Source of the DNA: Streptomyces sp. T12
GTDB taxonomy: Bacteria > Actinomycetota > Actinomycetes > Streptomycetales > Streptomycetaceae
Length of the DNA stretch: 64,000 nt
Reading direction: 5' to 3'
Assembly (NCBI RefSeq): GCF_028736035.1
Contig: NZ_CP117866.1
Span: 10,519,001 to 10,583,000, forward strand
Shown: in pieces, positions 1-8,743 of the stretch
How positions within the stretch are numbered: the stretch's first letter is position 1
How the letters are laid out: each line of letters opens with the position of its first letter
Made by a program: the position numbers and the translations under genes
The notes under the pieces: generated by a model
Seen by the model: only the letters and a program-made list of their open reading frames with translations
Told to the model about the DNA's origin: nothing
Databases searched by the model: none

Positions 1-623
1 CGACGATCCTGCCGACCTGGTTCCTGGTCCCGTTCGCCGTCGTCGCCGTCCTCGGCCTCGTCGGCGGCGCGGTCCTCGACATCTACTCCTCCGGACTCGC
101 CCTGCTCTCGGCGGGCCTGCGCGTGCCCCGCTACGTCGCCGCGCTGGTCGACGGCGTACTGATGATCGCGGGCTCGATCTACATCGTGTTCGTCGCCGAC
201 GACTTCCTCGGCCCGTTCATGGGCTTCCTCACCACCCTCGGCGTTCCCATCGCTGCCTGGTGCGGCATCATGCTCGCCGACCTGACCCTGCGCCGCGGCG
301 ACTACGACGAGCCCGACCTCTACCGCCCGACCGGCCGCTACGGCGACGTACCGCTCACCCCGCTGCTCCTGACCCTCGGCGCCACCGCCCTCGGCTGGGG
401 CCTGGTCACCAATTCGGCGGCGGACTGGCTGGAGTGGCAGGGCTATCTGCTCGGCCCACTGGGCCTCGGCGGAAGGTCCGGCGCCTGGGCCTACGCCAAC
501 CTCGGAGTCCTGGCGGCCCTCGCGCTCGGCTTCCTCGGCACGCTGGTGCTGCGGCGCGGACGCGTCCGGGAACAGGAGGCGCAGGCGCCGAGCCCGGCGG
601 CGGACGAGGGCGCGACCGTATGA
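1..623 (+). CDS. Purine/cytosine permease, C-terminal part (5' end outside window)
   Basis: The reading frame is open from the first bases, so the gene begins upstream of the window. The visible ~206 residues hold hydrophobic helices, including the conserved stretch LDIYSSGLALLSAGLRVPRY that is typical of the NCS1/CodB-Fcy2 nucleobase:cation symporters, followed by three or four more membrane segments and a short charged cytoplasmic tail. These are inner-membrane carriers for cytosine, purines, allantoin or related compounds; the substrate cannot be decided from this fragment. The stop overlaps the next start (ATGA), so it is probably co-translated with the isochorismatase-like hydrolase, which would fit import followed by hydrolysis of a nitrogenous compound. 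That link is inference. Confidence 0.8.
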   Translation, partial: TILPTWFLVPFAVVAVLGLVGGAVLDIYSSGLALLSAGLRVPRYVAALVDGVLMIAGSIYIVFVADDFLGPFMGFLTTLGVPIAAWCGIMLADLTLRRGDYDEPDLYRPTGRYGDVPLTPLLLTLGATALGWGLVTNSAADWLEWQGYLLGPLGLGGRSGAWAYANLGVLAALALGFLGTLVLRRGRVREQEAQAPSPAADEGATV

Positions 624-1168
624 CCACCGGGTGGCTCGCCGTCATCGACATGCAGCGCGTCTTCGCCGACCCCGACAGCCCATGGGCCTCCCCGAGATTC
701 GCCGAAGCGGCGGCAGGCGTACGGCGCCTGCTGCCGGCCTTCGGGGACCGGGTCACGTTCACCCGTTTCGTGGCACCCGGCGAACCGGAAGGCGCATGGC
801 GGGCGTATTACGAGCAGAACTCCTTCGCCCTGCAGCCTCCGCAGGCCCAACTCTGGCAGCTGACGGACGAGTTCGTGGATCAGGCACAGCACGTACTGGA
901 CGCCACCACCTTCGGCAAATGGACCCCGGAACTGGCCCGACGCACCACCTCGGAGGGCCGCCTGGTCCTGGCCGGTGTCAGCACCGACTGCTGCGTCCTG
1001 TCGACCGCCCTGGCGGCCGCCGACGCGGGTGTCGAGGTGCTGGTCGTCGCCGACGCCTGCGCGGGCGCGGACGACGACACGCACGCCAAGGCGTTGCAGG
1101 TGCTGGACCTGTACCGGCCGTTGATCCGGGTGACGACGGTCGCCGAGCTGCTGGAGGGGACGACGTGA
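620..1168 (+). CDS. Isochorismatase-family cysteine hydrolase
   Basis: A 182-residue protein of the usual family length. The catalytic set is visible: Asp10 in AVIDMQ, Lys100 in TFGKW and Cys125 in GVSTDCCV. Members of this family hydrolyse amide or vinyl-ether bonds (nicotinamidase, N-carbamoylsarcosine amidase, biuret hydrolase, isochorismatase) through a cysteine thioester. The ATG at 620 overlaps the permease stop by four bases and was chosen over longer in-frame options for that reason. Context next to a nucleobase permease favours an amidase acting on an imported N-heterocycle breakdown product, but the substrate is not shown by the sequence. Confidence 0.85.
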   Translation: MTTGWLAVIDMQRVFADPDSPWASPRFAEAAAGVRRLLPAFGDRVTFTRFVAPGEPEGAWRAYYEQNSFALQPPQAQLWQLTDEFVDQAQHVLDATTFGKWTPELARRTTSEGRLVLAGVSTDCCVLSTALAAADAGVEVLVVADACAGADDDTHAKALQVLDLYRPLIRVTTVAELLEGTT

Positions 1169-1872
1169 GCCACCCGCATCGGCTGGCCCTCCTCGGTGGA
1201 GGTTTCTCCACCGACGAGGACGGCCTGCTGGACGACTGGGTGCTGGGGCATGCGCGTACACCGCGCCCCAAGGTCTGCTTCCTGCCCACCGCCAGCGGTG
1301 ACGCCCCCGCGTACATCGAGAAGTTCCTCGCCGCGTTCCGCCACCGGCCGAACTGCGAGCCCTCCGTCCTGCGGCTGTTCGACAGGAGGCTCGACGACGA
1401 CGCGCTGCGGGCGTTCGTGCTCGCTCAGGACGTCGTCTACGTGGGCGGCGGCAACACCGCCAACCTCCTCGCTGTGTGGCGCGCGCACGGCGTGGACCGC
1501 GTGCTGCGGGAGGCCTACGACCGGGGAACCTTGATGTGCGGTATCAGCGCAGGTGCCAACTGCTGGGCCGAGAGCTCGCACACCGACTCCTTCGGCCCGC
1601 TCACCTTCCTGCCGGACGGCCTGGGCCTGCTACCGGGTTCGGTGTGCCCGCACTACGACAGCGAATCCGGGCGCCGCCCTTCCTACCGGACCGCCGTGGC
1701 GACGGGCGCCCTGCCCGCCGGATGGGCCCTCGATGACGGCACCGGCGCCCTCTTCACGGACGGCCGGCTCACGGAGACCGTGTCCCGGGCTCCGGGCGCG
1801 TCCGTGTACCGGGTGTCGGACGGGGGCGGTGAAGCCGAGGAGCGAGCGCTTCCGTGCCGGGCCCTGCCTTGA
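1165..1872 (+). CDS. Peptidase E-like serine peptidase (S51 family)
   Basis: The 235-residue protein carries the nucleophile-elbow motif GISAGAN with Ser128, the preceding GGGN turn (residues 94-97) and a downstream CPHYDSE segment, as in the S51 family. Peptidase E cleaves Asp-X dipeptides; relatives include cyanophycinase. It starts at a GTG that overlaps the stop of the isochorismatase gene (GTGA), so the three genes look like one translation-coupled unit. Length agrees with cytoplasmic dipeptidase E (~230 residues), and no signal peptide is present. The specific substrate is inferred from family only. Confidence 0.82.
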   Translation: MSHPHRLALLGGGFSTDEDGLLDDWVLGHARTPRPKVCFLPTASGDAPAYIEKFLAAFRHRPNCEPSVLRLFDRRLDDDALRAFVLAQDVVYVGGGNTANLLAVWRAHGVDRVLREAYDRGTLMCGISAGANCWAESSHTDSFGPLTFLPDGLGLLPGSVCPHYDSESGRRPSYRTAVATGALPAGWALDDGTGALFTDGRLTETVSRAPGASVYRVSDGGGEAEERALPCRALP

Positions 1873-1901
1873 ATCTCGGCTCGGACATCACGGCTCGGAC
1901 A

Positions 1902-2816
1902 TCACGGCTCAGAGGTCTCGGATTCGAGTGACTTCCGGGTCGCCGTGCCGTACACGCCGGACTCGTCGCCGAGGATGACGCGGGTGAGCTGGTACGTGCG
2001 TACCGCGCTCTCGACCTCGCGGTCGTAGTCGCCGTCGATGTCTCCGCCGTAGTGGCCGATCTGGCGCAGGCGGAGCTGGAGTTCGGTGACTTCCGGCCCC
2101 TGGTCGCCGAGTCGGAGGACCGGGGCTGCGTCCTGCGGGGCGCTCGGCCCGGAGGTCGGGGAAGCACTCGCGGTGGTGCCGGGACCGGACGGGGTGCCGG
2201 TCGGCGTGGTGGAGGGGTTCGGATCGTCCGAGCCGCCCGTCGGGGGCGTACTCGGCGACACGGTCGGGCTCACGGGCGCCGCCGCGGAGGACGTGCCGTC
2301 CGACTGCTCCCCGGGGGAGTTGTCCTCCGGGGCCGAACCGTCGGGCAGGGGCGCCCGCACACCGTCGGGCAGCGACCCGTCCCGCGCGGGGTTGTCGTAC
2401 GTGAAGAGGCCGCTGACGAACGCTCCCGTCAGCAGGACGGCCAGCGCGGCGCCCGCCCCGGTGATCACGAGGGTGCGGCGTCCGCGCCGGGTGCTCGCCG
2501 GGGTCTGCGCGTCCGCCGGCTGCCGTTCGTCTTCGCCGAGTGGGGGTACGTCGCAGGGGCCGGGGTCGACGGCAGGCGTCGCCGTCGAGGAGATGATGGG
2601 CGGGTCGTCCGGATCTCCGTCCTCCCCCGAGCTGCCACCGAGCTCCACGAACGGCCGTATCCGCACCGGATCGAAGTCCTCCGCGGCCGCCGCCTCAGCC
2701 GTGCGCGTCTGGCGATGGGCGTCGGACGCGAGGCGGCCGCACGAGCAGGCCGGTGTGCCGTCCGTTGCCCGCGGGGTGCCGCACTCGGGGCAGACAGGGC
2801 CGTTCGGTTCGCTCAC
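1902..2816 (-). CDS. Zinc-ribbon, single-TM protein with C-terminal peptidoglycan-binding domain
   Basis: The 304-residue protein has an N-terminal CPECG...CSCG cysteine cluster that looks like a small zinc ribbon, an acidic linker, one transmembrane helix near residues 114-134, then a Pro/Ser/Thr-rich stretch of about 90 residues and a C-terminal peptidoglycan-binding-1 domain (LRLGDQGPEVTELQLRLRQ, later YGTATRKSLE). The arrangement implies a cytoplasmic zinc-ribbon head, a flexible wall-spanning stalk and a wall-binding tip. It lies convergent with the peptidase E gene. No enzymatic domain is visible, so a role in wall sensing or anchoring is inference. Confidence 0.75.
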   Translation of the reverse strand: MSEPNGPVCPECGTPRATDGTPACSCGRLASDAHRQTRTAEAAAAEDFDPVRIRPFVELGGSSGEDGDPDDPPIISSTATPAVDPGPCDVPPLGEDERQPADAQTPASTRRGRRTLVITGAGAALAVLLTGAFVSGLFTYDNPARDGSLPDGVRAPLPDGSAPEDNSPGEQSDGTSSAAAPVSPTVSPSTPPTGGSDDPNPSTTPTGTPSGPGTTASASPTSGPSAPQDAAPVLRLGDQGPEVTELQLRLRQIGHYGGDIDGDYDREVESAVRTYQLTRVILGDESGVYGTATRKSLESETSEP

Positions 2817-2963
2817 GTGGAGGTCCCTCTCCGTGCAGATGGTGGAAGTTTAAACAGACGCTCTCCACGTAATCTCCATGAGCCCGGGGATTGACGGAAC
2901 CAGGCCCTCCGGGCGGCCGAGAACCAGCGTCCCGCGACGCCGGCATGATCCAAACGACAGGCC

Positions 2964-4286
2964 CTAGGCGGAACGACGGGGCGTCCCCGCGGTGGGCCGG
3001 TCGAGATGCGTGGTGAACCAGTCGCGGGCCAGTTCGGCGACGGTGGTGAGGGTGCCCGGTTCCTCGAAGAGGTGCGTGGCGCCCGGGACGACGGCGATCC
3101 GGTGCTCGCAGTGCATCCGGTCGGCGGCGAGGCGGTTGAGGCTGAGCACCTGCGTGTCGCGACTGCCGACGATGAGCAGGGTCGGCGCCCGAACACGCGT
3201 CAGCGCCGCCGGAGTTGCCAGGTCCGGGCGGCCCCCGCGGGAGACGACCGAGAGGATCTCGGAGCCGGACAGCGCGGCCGCCTCCAGCGCGGCGGCGGCT
3301 CCGGTGCTGGCCCCGAAGTAGGCGACCGGCAGACCGGATTCCCGGCGCAGCCACACGGACGCGGCGTGCAGGCGCCGGGCGAGCAGGAGGATGTCGAAGA
3401 CGTTGTGCCGGTCGTGCGCCTCGTCGTCGGTGAGCAGGTCCAGCAGCAGGGTGGCCAGGCCCACGCGGTTGAGGGCGGTGGCGACGTACCGGTTGCGCGG
3501 GCTGTGCCGGCCGCTGCCACTGCCGTGCGCGAACGCCACGGCGACCGCCGCCCCCTCCGGAACGACCAGGCGGGCGCCCAGCTGTGCTCCGGCGGCCGGG
3601 ATCAGCACCTCACGGTTCGGAGGCGTGGCTGCGGCGGGGGAGTCGGGCATCGACCGGGCGGCCTGCGCGAGCAGGGACGTGACCTCGGCGTCCGAGACCT
3701 GGGCGAAATCCCGGTACCAGGCACCCACAGAGCCGAGGACCTCGTGGGTCTGCGGGCAGACGACGTCGTCGGCCACCTGCCGCAGCCGGGCGACGCTGTG
3801 CTCAGGACCGACGGGCACGGCGAGCACGACCCGAACCGCGCCCTGACCTCGTACGACCCGGCAGGCGGCCTCGGCCGTGGCCCCGGTGGCGAGCCCGTCG
3901 TCCACCACGACGGCCGTACGGCCGGCCACCGGCAGCGCGTCCCGCCCTCGCCGGTAACTGAGCACGCGCCGTTCCAGCTCGGCCCGCTCGGCCGCCTCGA
4001 CGGCCGCCTGCTCGGCGGAACCCAGCCCGGCCTCGCCGATCACGTCCTGGTTGAGGACGCGGACCCCGTGCTCACCGATCGCCCCGAAACCCCACTCCGG
4101 CTGCTCGGGCACGCCCAGCTTGCGCACCACCAGCACATCCAGCGGGGCGCCGAGACGCCGGGCCACCTCGGCCGCCACGGGCACCCCGCCCCGCGGCAGC
4201 CCGAGCACCACCACATCCTGGCCACGCAGCCCCTGAAGCGCCTCGGCCAGCAGCAGTCCAGCCGCCCTGCGGTCGTCGTATCGCAT
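2964..4286 (-). CDS. Phosphoribosyltransferase / dienelactone-hydrolase-like fusion protein
   Basis: A 440-residue two-domain protein. Residues 1-215 are a type I phosphoribosyltransferase domain with the PRPP-binding loop VVVDDGLATGATA at 126-138. Residues ~225-440 are an alpha/beta hydrolase of the dienelactone-hydrolase type: nucleophile elbow FGASTGAAA, acidic residue in GSRDTQV and catalytic His in GATHLF. The two domains are often separate adjacent genes in other bacteria; here they are fused. No biosynthetic neighbour suggests a nucleotide-salvage role. What the PRT binds and what the hydrolase cleaves are unknown. An upstream stretch (4287-4471) separates it from the divergent flavoprotein gene. 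Confidence 0.82.
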   Translation of the reverse strand: MRYDDRRAAGLLLAEALQGLRGQDVVVLGLPRGGVPVAAEVARRLGAPLDVLVVRKLGVPEQPEWGFGAIGEHGVRVLNQDVIGEAGLGSAEQAAVEAAERAELERRVLSYRRGRDALPVAGRTAVVVDDGLATGATAEAACRVVRGQGAVRVVLAVPVGPEHSVARLRQVADDVVCPQTHEVLGSVGAWYRDFAQVSDAEVTSLLAQAARSMPDSPAAATPPNREVLIPAAGAQLGARLVVPEGAAVAVAFAHGSGSGRHSPRNRYVATALNRVGLATLLLDLLTDDEAHDRHNVFDILLLARRLHAASVWLRRESGLPVAYFGASTGAAAALEAAALSGSEILSVVSRGGRPDLATPAALTRVRAPTLLIVGSRDTQVLSLNRLAADRMHCEHRIAVVPGATHLFEEPGTLTTVAELARDWFTTHLDRPTAGTPRRSA

Positions 4287-4471
4287 CGCCGCCTCCCGCG
4301 CCCACGTGGGCGGGAGCCTGTCCCTACCTCTTCAGGCTACGACTGTTCGCCCGCGGTCCCGGCACTTGGCGATATCCGGTCGGTACCGCCCTGGCGGTTG
4401 CCGTGTTCAATCACTCCTATCGCGTCACGCAACACGGCACGAACGGACGGCCCCACACGTCAGGAGGCATC

Positions 4472-5713
4472 GTGATCGCCGCTCCCGAGCCCGGTCTGAC
4501 CGAACGCGACCTCGTCGAACGCGCCGTGCACCTGCGGCCCGTGCTGCTCGAACGCCAGCCGGAGACCGAACGGCTGACGCACTACCCCAAGGACACCCAC
4601 GACGACTTCCTGCGGGCCGGCTTCTACCGGATCCTGCAGCCGCGCCGGTACGGCGGCTACGAGTTCGGCCTGCCCACCTTCTACAGGGTCGTCACCGAGA
4701 TCGCCCGCGGCTGCCCCTCCACCGGCTGGGCCCTGTCGCTCACCGCCGCCCACGTCCTCCAGGTCGCCACGCTCTTCGGGGAGAAGGCGCAGGACGAGAT
4801 CTTCGGCGCCGACGGCGACTTCCGCGCCGCATCCTCGGTCGCGCCCATCGGCGTCGCCCAACCGGACGGCGACGGCCATGTCGTCCTCGACGGCACCTGG
4901 CCCTACTCCTCGGGCGCCCCCTACTCCACCCACTACGTCGGCCAGACCCTGCGCGCCCCCGAGCACCCCGGCGCCCCGCCCGGACCGCCGGTACTGTTCG
5001 TCGCCCCGCGCTCGGTGTGGACCGTGCTCGACGACTGGCACGGCGTCCTCGGCCTGCGCGGCAGCGGCTCCAACAGCATCCACATGGAACAGGCCCGCAT
5101 CCCCGCGCACCTCACCCGCGAGGCGAGCCTGCTCGACCTGCCCGTCGAAGGCGGCAGCGTCGGCTCCGAGCTGCACGGCAACCCCATGTACGCGGGCCGG
5201 GCGCCGAGCTTCTTCCACGGCGAACTGGCCGCCATCATGATCGGCACCGCGTACGCCGCCGCCGACGAGTACGCCCGTGCCGTCGCCGGCCGCCCCCTCA
5301 CCCTGGAACCCGACCGCACCCGCGCCGAACTCCACGACTATCAGCGGCACCTCGGCGAGGCCCTCGGCGTGATCCACACGGCCGAGGCGGCACTGCAGCG
5401 CACCGCCGAGGACTGGATGGAGACCTGCCGGCGCAACGCCACCGGCAACGCCCCCTTCACCATCGCCGAGGACAACCGCCTCGCGCTCATGTTCCTGAAC
5501 GCGGGCCGCATGACATGGGACGTCCTCCAGGGCACCCTCTTCCGCACGGCCGGCTCCCGGCACGCGCGCGACGGCGAGCGGATGCAGCGCTACTTCCGGG
5601 ACGCGGCCACGTACTGGACCCACGTCGGCCCCAGCATGGCCGAACCCCTCGCCCGCCGGGTCGGCTGCGACCGCCTGGGGCTTCCGTCCGAGCACATCCC
5701 GTTGATTCCCTGA
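4472..5713 (+). CDS. Acyl-CoA dehydrogenase-fold flavin-dependent monooxygenase (HsaA-like)
   Basis: A 413-residue member of the acyl-CoA dehydrogenase superfamily. The N-terminal helical domain (FYRILQPRRYGGYEF), the TGWALSL segment and the GLRGSGSNSIHME segment in the middle beta domain are characteristic of the subgroup that contains reduced-flavin-dependent hydroxylases such as HsaA and HpaB-type oxygenases rather than true CoA dehydrogenases. Such oxygenases need a separate flavin reductase, which is not seen nearby. The GTG at 4472 is chosen because AGGAGG lies five bases upstream; a longer frame to 4403 lacks such a site. Substrate unknown, probably an aromatic compound by family analogy. 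Confidence 0.75.
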   Translation: MIAAPEPGLTERDLVERAVHLRPVLLERQPETERLTHYPKDTHDDFLRAGFYRILQPRRYGGYEFGLPTFYRVVTEIARGCPSTGWALSLTAAHVLQVATLFGEKAQDEIFGADGDFRAASSVAPIGVAQPDGDGHVVLDGTWPYSSGAPYSTHYVGQTLRAPEHPGAPPGPPVLFVAPRSVWTVLDDWHGVLGLRGSGSNSIHMEQARIPAHLTREASLLDLPVEGGSVGSELHGNPMYAGRAPSFFHGELAAIMIGTAYAAADEYARAVAGRPLTLEPDRTRAELHDYQRHLGEALGVIHTAEAALQRTAEDWMETCRRNATGNAPFTIAEDNRLALMFLNAGRMTWDVLQGTLFRTAGSRHARDGERMQRYFRDAATYWTHVGPSMAEPLARRVGCDRLGLPSEHIPLIP

Positions 5714-5717
5714 GAAG

Positions 5718-5801
5718 AGATCCCCTGGTCAGACAGAGGAATGCTCTGGTCCGGATCGGGTACGCGAGCAGGACCGCCCGACCGCCGCTACCAGGGGATC
5801 T
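5718..5801 (+). promoter_or_regulatory. Long-range stem that pairs with the RBS of the SseB-like gene
   Basis: AGATCCCCTGG at 5718-5728 is the exact reverse complement of CCAGGGGATCT at 5791-5801. The 3' arm contains the only ribosome-binding site (AGGGGA) of the gene starting at 5805. The loop carries a further small hairpin (CAGAG...CTCTG, about 5734-5748). In RNA this would hide the ribosome-binding site, so it is a candidate translational switch. The 5' arm begins five bases after the upstream stop codon. Confidence 0.5.
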
Positions 5802-5804
5802 GCC

Positions 5805-6203
5805 ATGGAAACACCCGCGAACGACAACACCGCCACACCGGCCCGGCGGGCGCTGGACGCGCTGGCCGACAACACCGAGGACAAGGCGGCGATGGACACG
5901 CTCGCGAGCAGCGACGTGCTCGTCCCCGTCCCGGACGACGCCGAGCAGGACGCCACCGACCCCGGCGCCGTGGCGCTGCCGGTCATCGAGAGGGCGGGCG
6001 GCGAGCCGGTCGTCCCCGTGTTCACCTCCGAGCCCGCGATGGCCGAGCTGCTGCCCTTCGTCTCCCGCTACCGCCTGGTACCGCTGGGCGCACTCGCCTC
6101 GCAGTGGCCGGCCGACGACCTGGCCCTGACCATAGACGCCGGCTCCGCGCACCCCCTGACTCTGACGTCGGAGGGCGTACGGACCCTGCTGGCGCGGCCG
6201 TAG
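5805..6203 (+). CDS. SseB-like domain protein
   Basis: A 132-residue soluble protein. After a variable ~30-residue N-terminus it shows the pattern of the SseB N-terminal domain found in many actinobacterial housekeeping proteins: ALASSDVLVPVP, then PVVPVFTSEPAMAELLP, then VPLGALASQWPADDLALTIDAGSAHPL. Such proteins in Streptomyces are small cytoplasmic proteins of unknown role; the name refers to an enterobacterial secretion chaperone and should not be taken as function. The ATG follows AGGGGA by six bases, and that site sits in the stem described separately. The gene ends at a convergent bidirectional terminator. Confidence 0.7.
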   Translation: METPANDNTATPARRALDALADNTEDKAAMDTLASSDVLVPVPDDAEQDATDPGAVALPVIERAGGEPVVPVFTSEPAMAELLPFVSRYRLVPLGALASQWPADDLALTIDAGSAHPLTLTSEGVRTLLARP

Positions 6204-6216
6204 CGCCGGACCACGA

Positions 6217-6260
6217 CGCGAAGGGGATGTGCGGCACCGAAGCCGCTCATCCCCTTCGCG
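6217..6260. terminator. Bidirectional hairpin terminator
   Basis: CGCGAAGGGGATG (6217-6229) and CATCCCCTTCGCG (6248-6260) form a perfect 13-bp stem with an 18-base loop between the convergent SseB-like and GlcD-like genes. There is no U-tract, as is common for actinobacterial terminators. Confidence 0.75.
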
Positions 6261-6263
6261 CGC

Positions 6264-7640
6264 TCACAGCGCCTTTCCGGGATTGAGGATCCCGCGCGGA
6301 TCGAACGCCTCCTTCAGCCGCCGCTGCACGGCATGGGCCGCGGGTCCGAGCTCCTCGGCCACCCACTGCCGCTTCAGCACACCCACCCCGTGCTCCCCGG
6401 TCAGCGTCCCGCCGAGCCGCAGCGCCAGCGCGAAGATCTCGCCCGCCGCCTCCCACGCCGCGTCGGGCAGCCGGTCCAGGGACGGGTCCACGACGATGAT
6501 CGGGTGCAGGTTCCCGTCCGCCGCGTGCGCGAGGGTGAAGACGGGCACGTCATGGCGTACGGAGATCGCTGAGATCTCCCGCACCGCCTCCGCGAGGCGG
6601 GAGCGCGGAACCGCGATGTCCTCGATCAGCGGGCGCCCCAGCCGCTCCAGCGCCGGCAGGGCGAGCCTGCGGGCGGTGAGCAGGGCCTCCGCCTCCGCGG
6701 GGTCCTCGGTGGTCTCGACGGTCGCCGCCAGGGGGGCCAGCAGCCGCGCGACCACCGCGGCCTCCGCCGCCGCGCCCGCGCCGTCGCACTGCACGACCAG
6801 CAGCGCCGCCCCCCGCTCCCGCAGCGCCGGGTCGACGGCTCGCAGCACGGGGCCGTCGACGAGCTCCGCCAGCGCGGGCTCGACACCGGCCCGGCCGATC
6901 GCGTACGAGGCCGCGGCGGCCGCCTCGAAGGAGGGGAAGTACGCGGCGACGGTGGCCGTCGCCACCGGCACCGGACGCAGCCGCAGAGTCGCCGAGGTGA
7001 TCACCGCGAGGGTGCCCTCCGAGCCGGTGAGCAGGGCGGTGAGGTCGTAGCCGGTGACGCCCTTGACGGTACGGCGGCCGGTCCTGAGCACCGTCCCGTC
7101 GGCGAGCACCGCCTCCAGGCCCAGCACGCTGTCCCGGGTCACCCCGTACTTCGCGCACCGCAGTCCGCCCGCGTTGGTCGCGATGTTCCCGCCGATCGTG
7201 GACAGGGCCGCGCTCGCCGGGTCGGGCGCGTACCGCAGCCCGTGCTCGCCCGCCGCCCGGTCCAGCGCGGCGGTGATCACACCGGGTTCGACGACGGCGA
7301 GCTGGTCGTCCACCGACAGTTCCAGGACACGGTTCATCCCGGACAGGTCCAGGACGAGGGAGCCTTCCGGCGCCGTCGCCCCGCCGGACAGGCCGGTGCC
7401 CGCACCGCGCGGCACCACCGGCACTCGCAGCTCGTGCGCGTGCCGCAGCGTCACCGTCACGTCCTGCGTGCGCCGGGCGTGCACGACGGCCAGCGGCTCG
7501 CCGCTCGGCCGGGTGCCGGAGCGGTCGGTGGCGTGCGCCGCCAGGGCGGCCGGGTCGGTGGTCAGCCGGTCGGGCGGCAGATCCCGGGCCAGCAGGCCCA
7601 GGAACCGGGCGGACACGGTCGTCTCGGGTGCTGCCGTCAT
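6264..7640 (-). CDS. GlcD-like FAD-linked 2-hydroxyacid oxidase/dehydrogenase
   Basis: The 458-residue protein has an N-terminal FAD-binding-4 (PCMH) domain with PRGAGTGLSGGA and GGNIATNAGGLRCAKYG, and a C-terminal FAD-linked oxidase domain with the HAADGNLHP motif and the ending GEHGVGVLKR. These identify the glycolate oxidase GlcD / D-lactate dehydrogenase family, which oxidises 2-hydroxyacids to 2-oxoacids. The ATG at 7640 overlaps the upstream gene stop (ATGA); the longer frame upstream has no ribosome-binding site. It is the last gene of the organosulfur operon, so it may oxidise the hydroxyacid carbon skeleton left after desulfonation; this is inference. Confidence 0.82.
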   Translation of the reverse strand: MTAAPETTVSARFLGLLARDLPPDRLTTDPAALAAHATDRSGTRPSGEPLAVVHARRTQDVTVTLRHAHELRVPVVPRGAGTGLSGGATAPEGSLVLDLSGMNRVLELSVDDQLAVVEPGVITAALDRAAGEHGLRYAPDPASAALSTIGGNIATNAGGLRCAKYGVTRDSVLGLEAVLADGTVLRTGRRTVKGVTGYDLTALLTGSEGTLAVITSATLRLRPVPVATATVAAYFPSFEAAAAASYAIGRAGVEPALAELVDGPVLRAVDPALRERGAALLVVQCDGAGAAAEAAVVARLLAPLAATVETTEDPAEAEALLTARRLALPALERLGRPLIEDIAVPRSRLAEAVREISAISVRHDVPVFTLAHAADGNLHPIIVVDPSLDRLPDAAWEAAGEIFALALRLGGTLTGEHGVGVLKRQWVAEELGPAAHAVQRRLKEAFDPRGILNPGKAL

Positions 7641-8743
7641 GGGGTGAGTGCCTTCGTTCCGATCGCGAGCAGGGAGACGTCCTCCTGGGGCGCGTGCACC
7701 GGCGCGCACTGGATGTCGCGGAAATGCCGCTCCAGCGGGTTGCCGCGGGCCAGCCCGGGATTGCCCAGCAGCCGTACGGCCAGCTCCACGGCCCGCACTG
7801 CGTGCCGGTCAGCCAGCACGCGCGCGCCGAGGGCCTGTTCCGGGGTGTACGAGGCGTCGTCGGCGTCGAGCTTCGCGGCACCGTCGAAGACCAGCTGCTC
7901 CGCGGCCGCGAGCAGCACCTCGATCTCCCCGGCCGCCCGCCGGAAGCGTTCCGTACGGGCCACCGGATGGCCGAGGTTGGCGGGCACGCGCGCGTGGGCG
8001 AAGGTGTGGAAGTACGCCTGTGCGGCTCGGGCCACGCCCAAGTAGAGGGCGGCCAGCGGGACATGGAGGGCGGCGCCCATCCGGTTGTCCTGTTCGGCGG
8101 CCGCACCGTACGGGCCGAGCCCGATGACGTGCTCGCACGGGACCTCCACCTCGTGGAACGTCATGTCGTGGCTGCCGCTGGCCCGCAGCCCCAACTGGTC
8201 CCAGCGGCCCGTGATCTCGATGCCCAGGGAGCCGCCGGGCACCAGGAAGGTGCCCACACGCGGCTCCGGTTCGTCGGTGTGCGCCCACACCAGGAACCAG
8301 TCCAGCCCCTCGGCGCCGGTCACGAACCGCTTGGTGCCGCTGACCGCCCAGCCGTCGGCCGTGCGACGGGCTCGGGTAGCAGGCAGGCCGCCCCGCGCAG
8401 GCGAGCCCAAGTCGGGCTCCACGCGCGCGTGGTTGACGAGCACAGGGCGCGCGAACGACTCCTTGACCACGCGCGCGTACAGCTCCTCGGGCCAGTGCGG
8501 CTGCGCGGCCTGCCGGGCATGGGAGTTCAACGTCATCGCCGTGATCAGCGCGACGGACGGGGCCAGCCGCCCGAGGGAGTGCAGGATCCGGGCCGTCTCC
8601 TCGACGCCCCTGCCCCGGCCGCCGTACCGCTCGCCGATCGTCGCGGTGAGCAGTCCCGCCTCGTGCGCGATCCGGAGGGACTCGGCGGGAAAGGCGGCCG
8701 AGCGGTCGTACGCGGCGGCCAGTTCGGCGATGCGCTCGGTCAC
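7637..8743 (-). CDS. SfnB-like acyl-CoA dehydrogenase-family flavoprotein
   Basis: A 368-residue protein with acyl-CoA dehydrogenase architecture: LTATIGERYGGRG at the N-terminus, SGTKRFVTGAEG in the middle, and LGLRASGSHDMTFHEVEVP before the C-terminal helical domain that ends LLGNPGLARGNPLERHFRD. This pattern resembles SfnB/DszC-like proteins, which act in organosulfur (sulfone or dibenzothiophene) metabolism with reduced flavin. The GTG start overlaps the stop of the upstream SsuA-like gene. Its place among sulfonate-uptake genes supports a role in oxygenolytic release of sulfur, but the substrate is not known. No dedicated flavin reductase gene is seen in the operon. Confidence 0.75.
   Translation of the reverse strand: MTERIAELAAAYDRSAAFPAESLRIAHEAGLLTATIGERYGGRGRGVEETARILHSLGRLAPSVALITAMTLNSHARQAAQPHWPEELYARVVKESFARPVLVNHARVEPDLGSPARGGLPATRARRTADGWAVSGTKRFVTGAEGLDWFLVWAHTDEPEPRVGTFLVPGGSLGIEITGRWDQLGLRASGSHDMTFHEVEVPCEHVIGLGPYGAAAEQDNRMGAALHVPLAALYLGVARAAQAYFHTFAHARVPANLGHPVARTERFRRAAGEIEVLLAAAEQLVFDGAAKLDADDASYTPEQALGARVLADRHAVRAVELAVRLLGNPGLARGNPLERHFRDIQCAPVHAPQEDVSLLAIGTKALTP

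Noticed and set aside
4403..4471. N-terminal extension of the flavoprotein at 4472-5713 from an upstream start at 4403
   Set aside because: The AGGAGG five bases before GTG 4472 decides the start, and the extension shows no family similarity.
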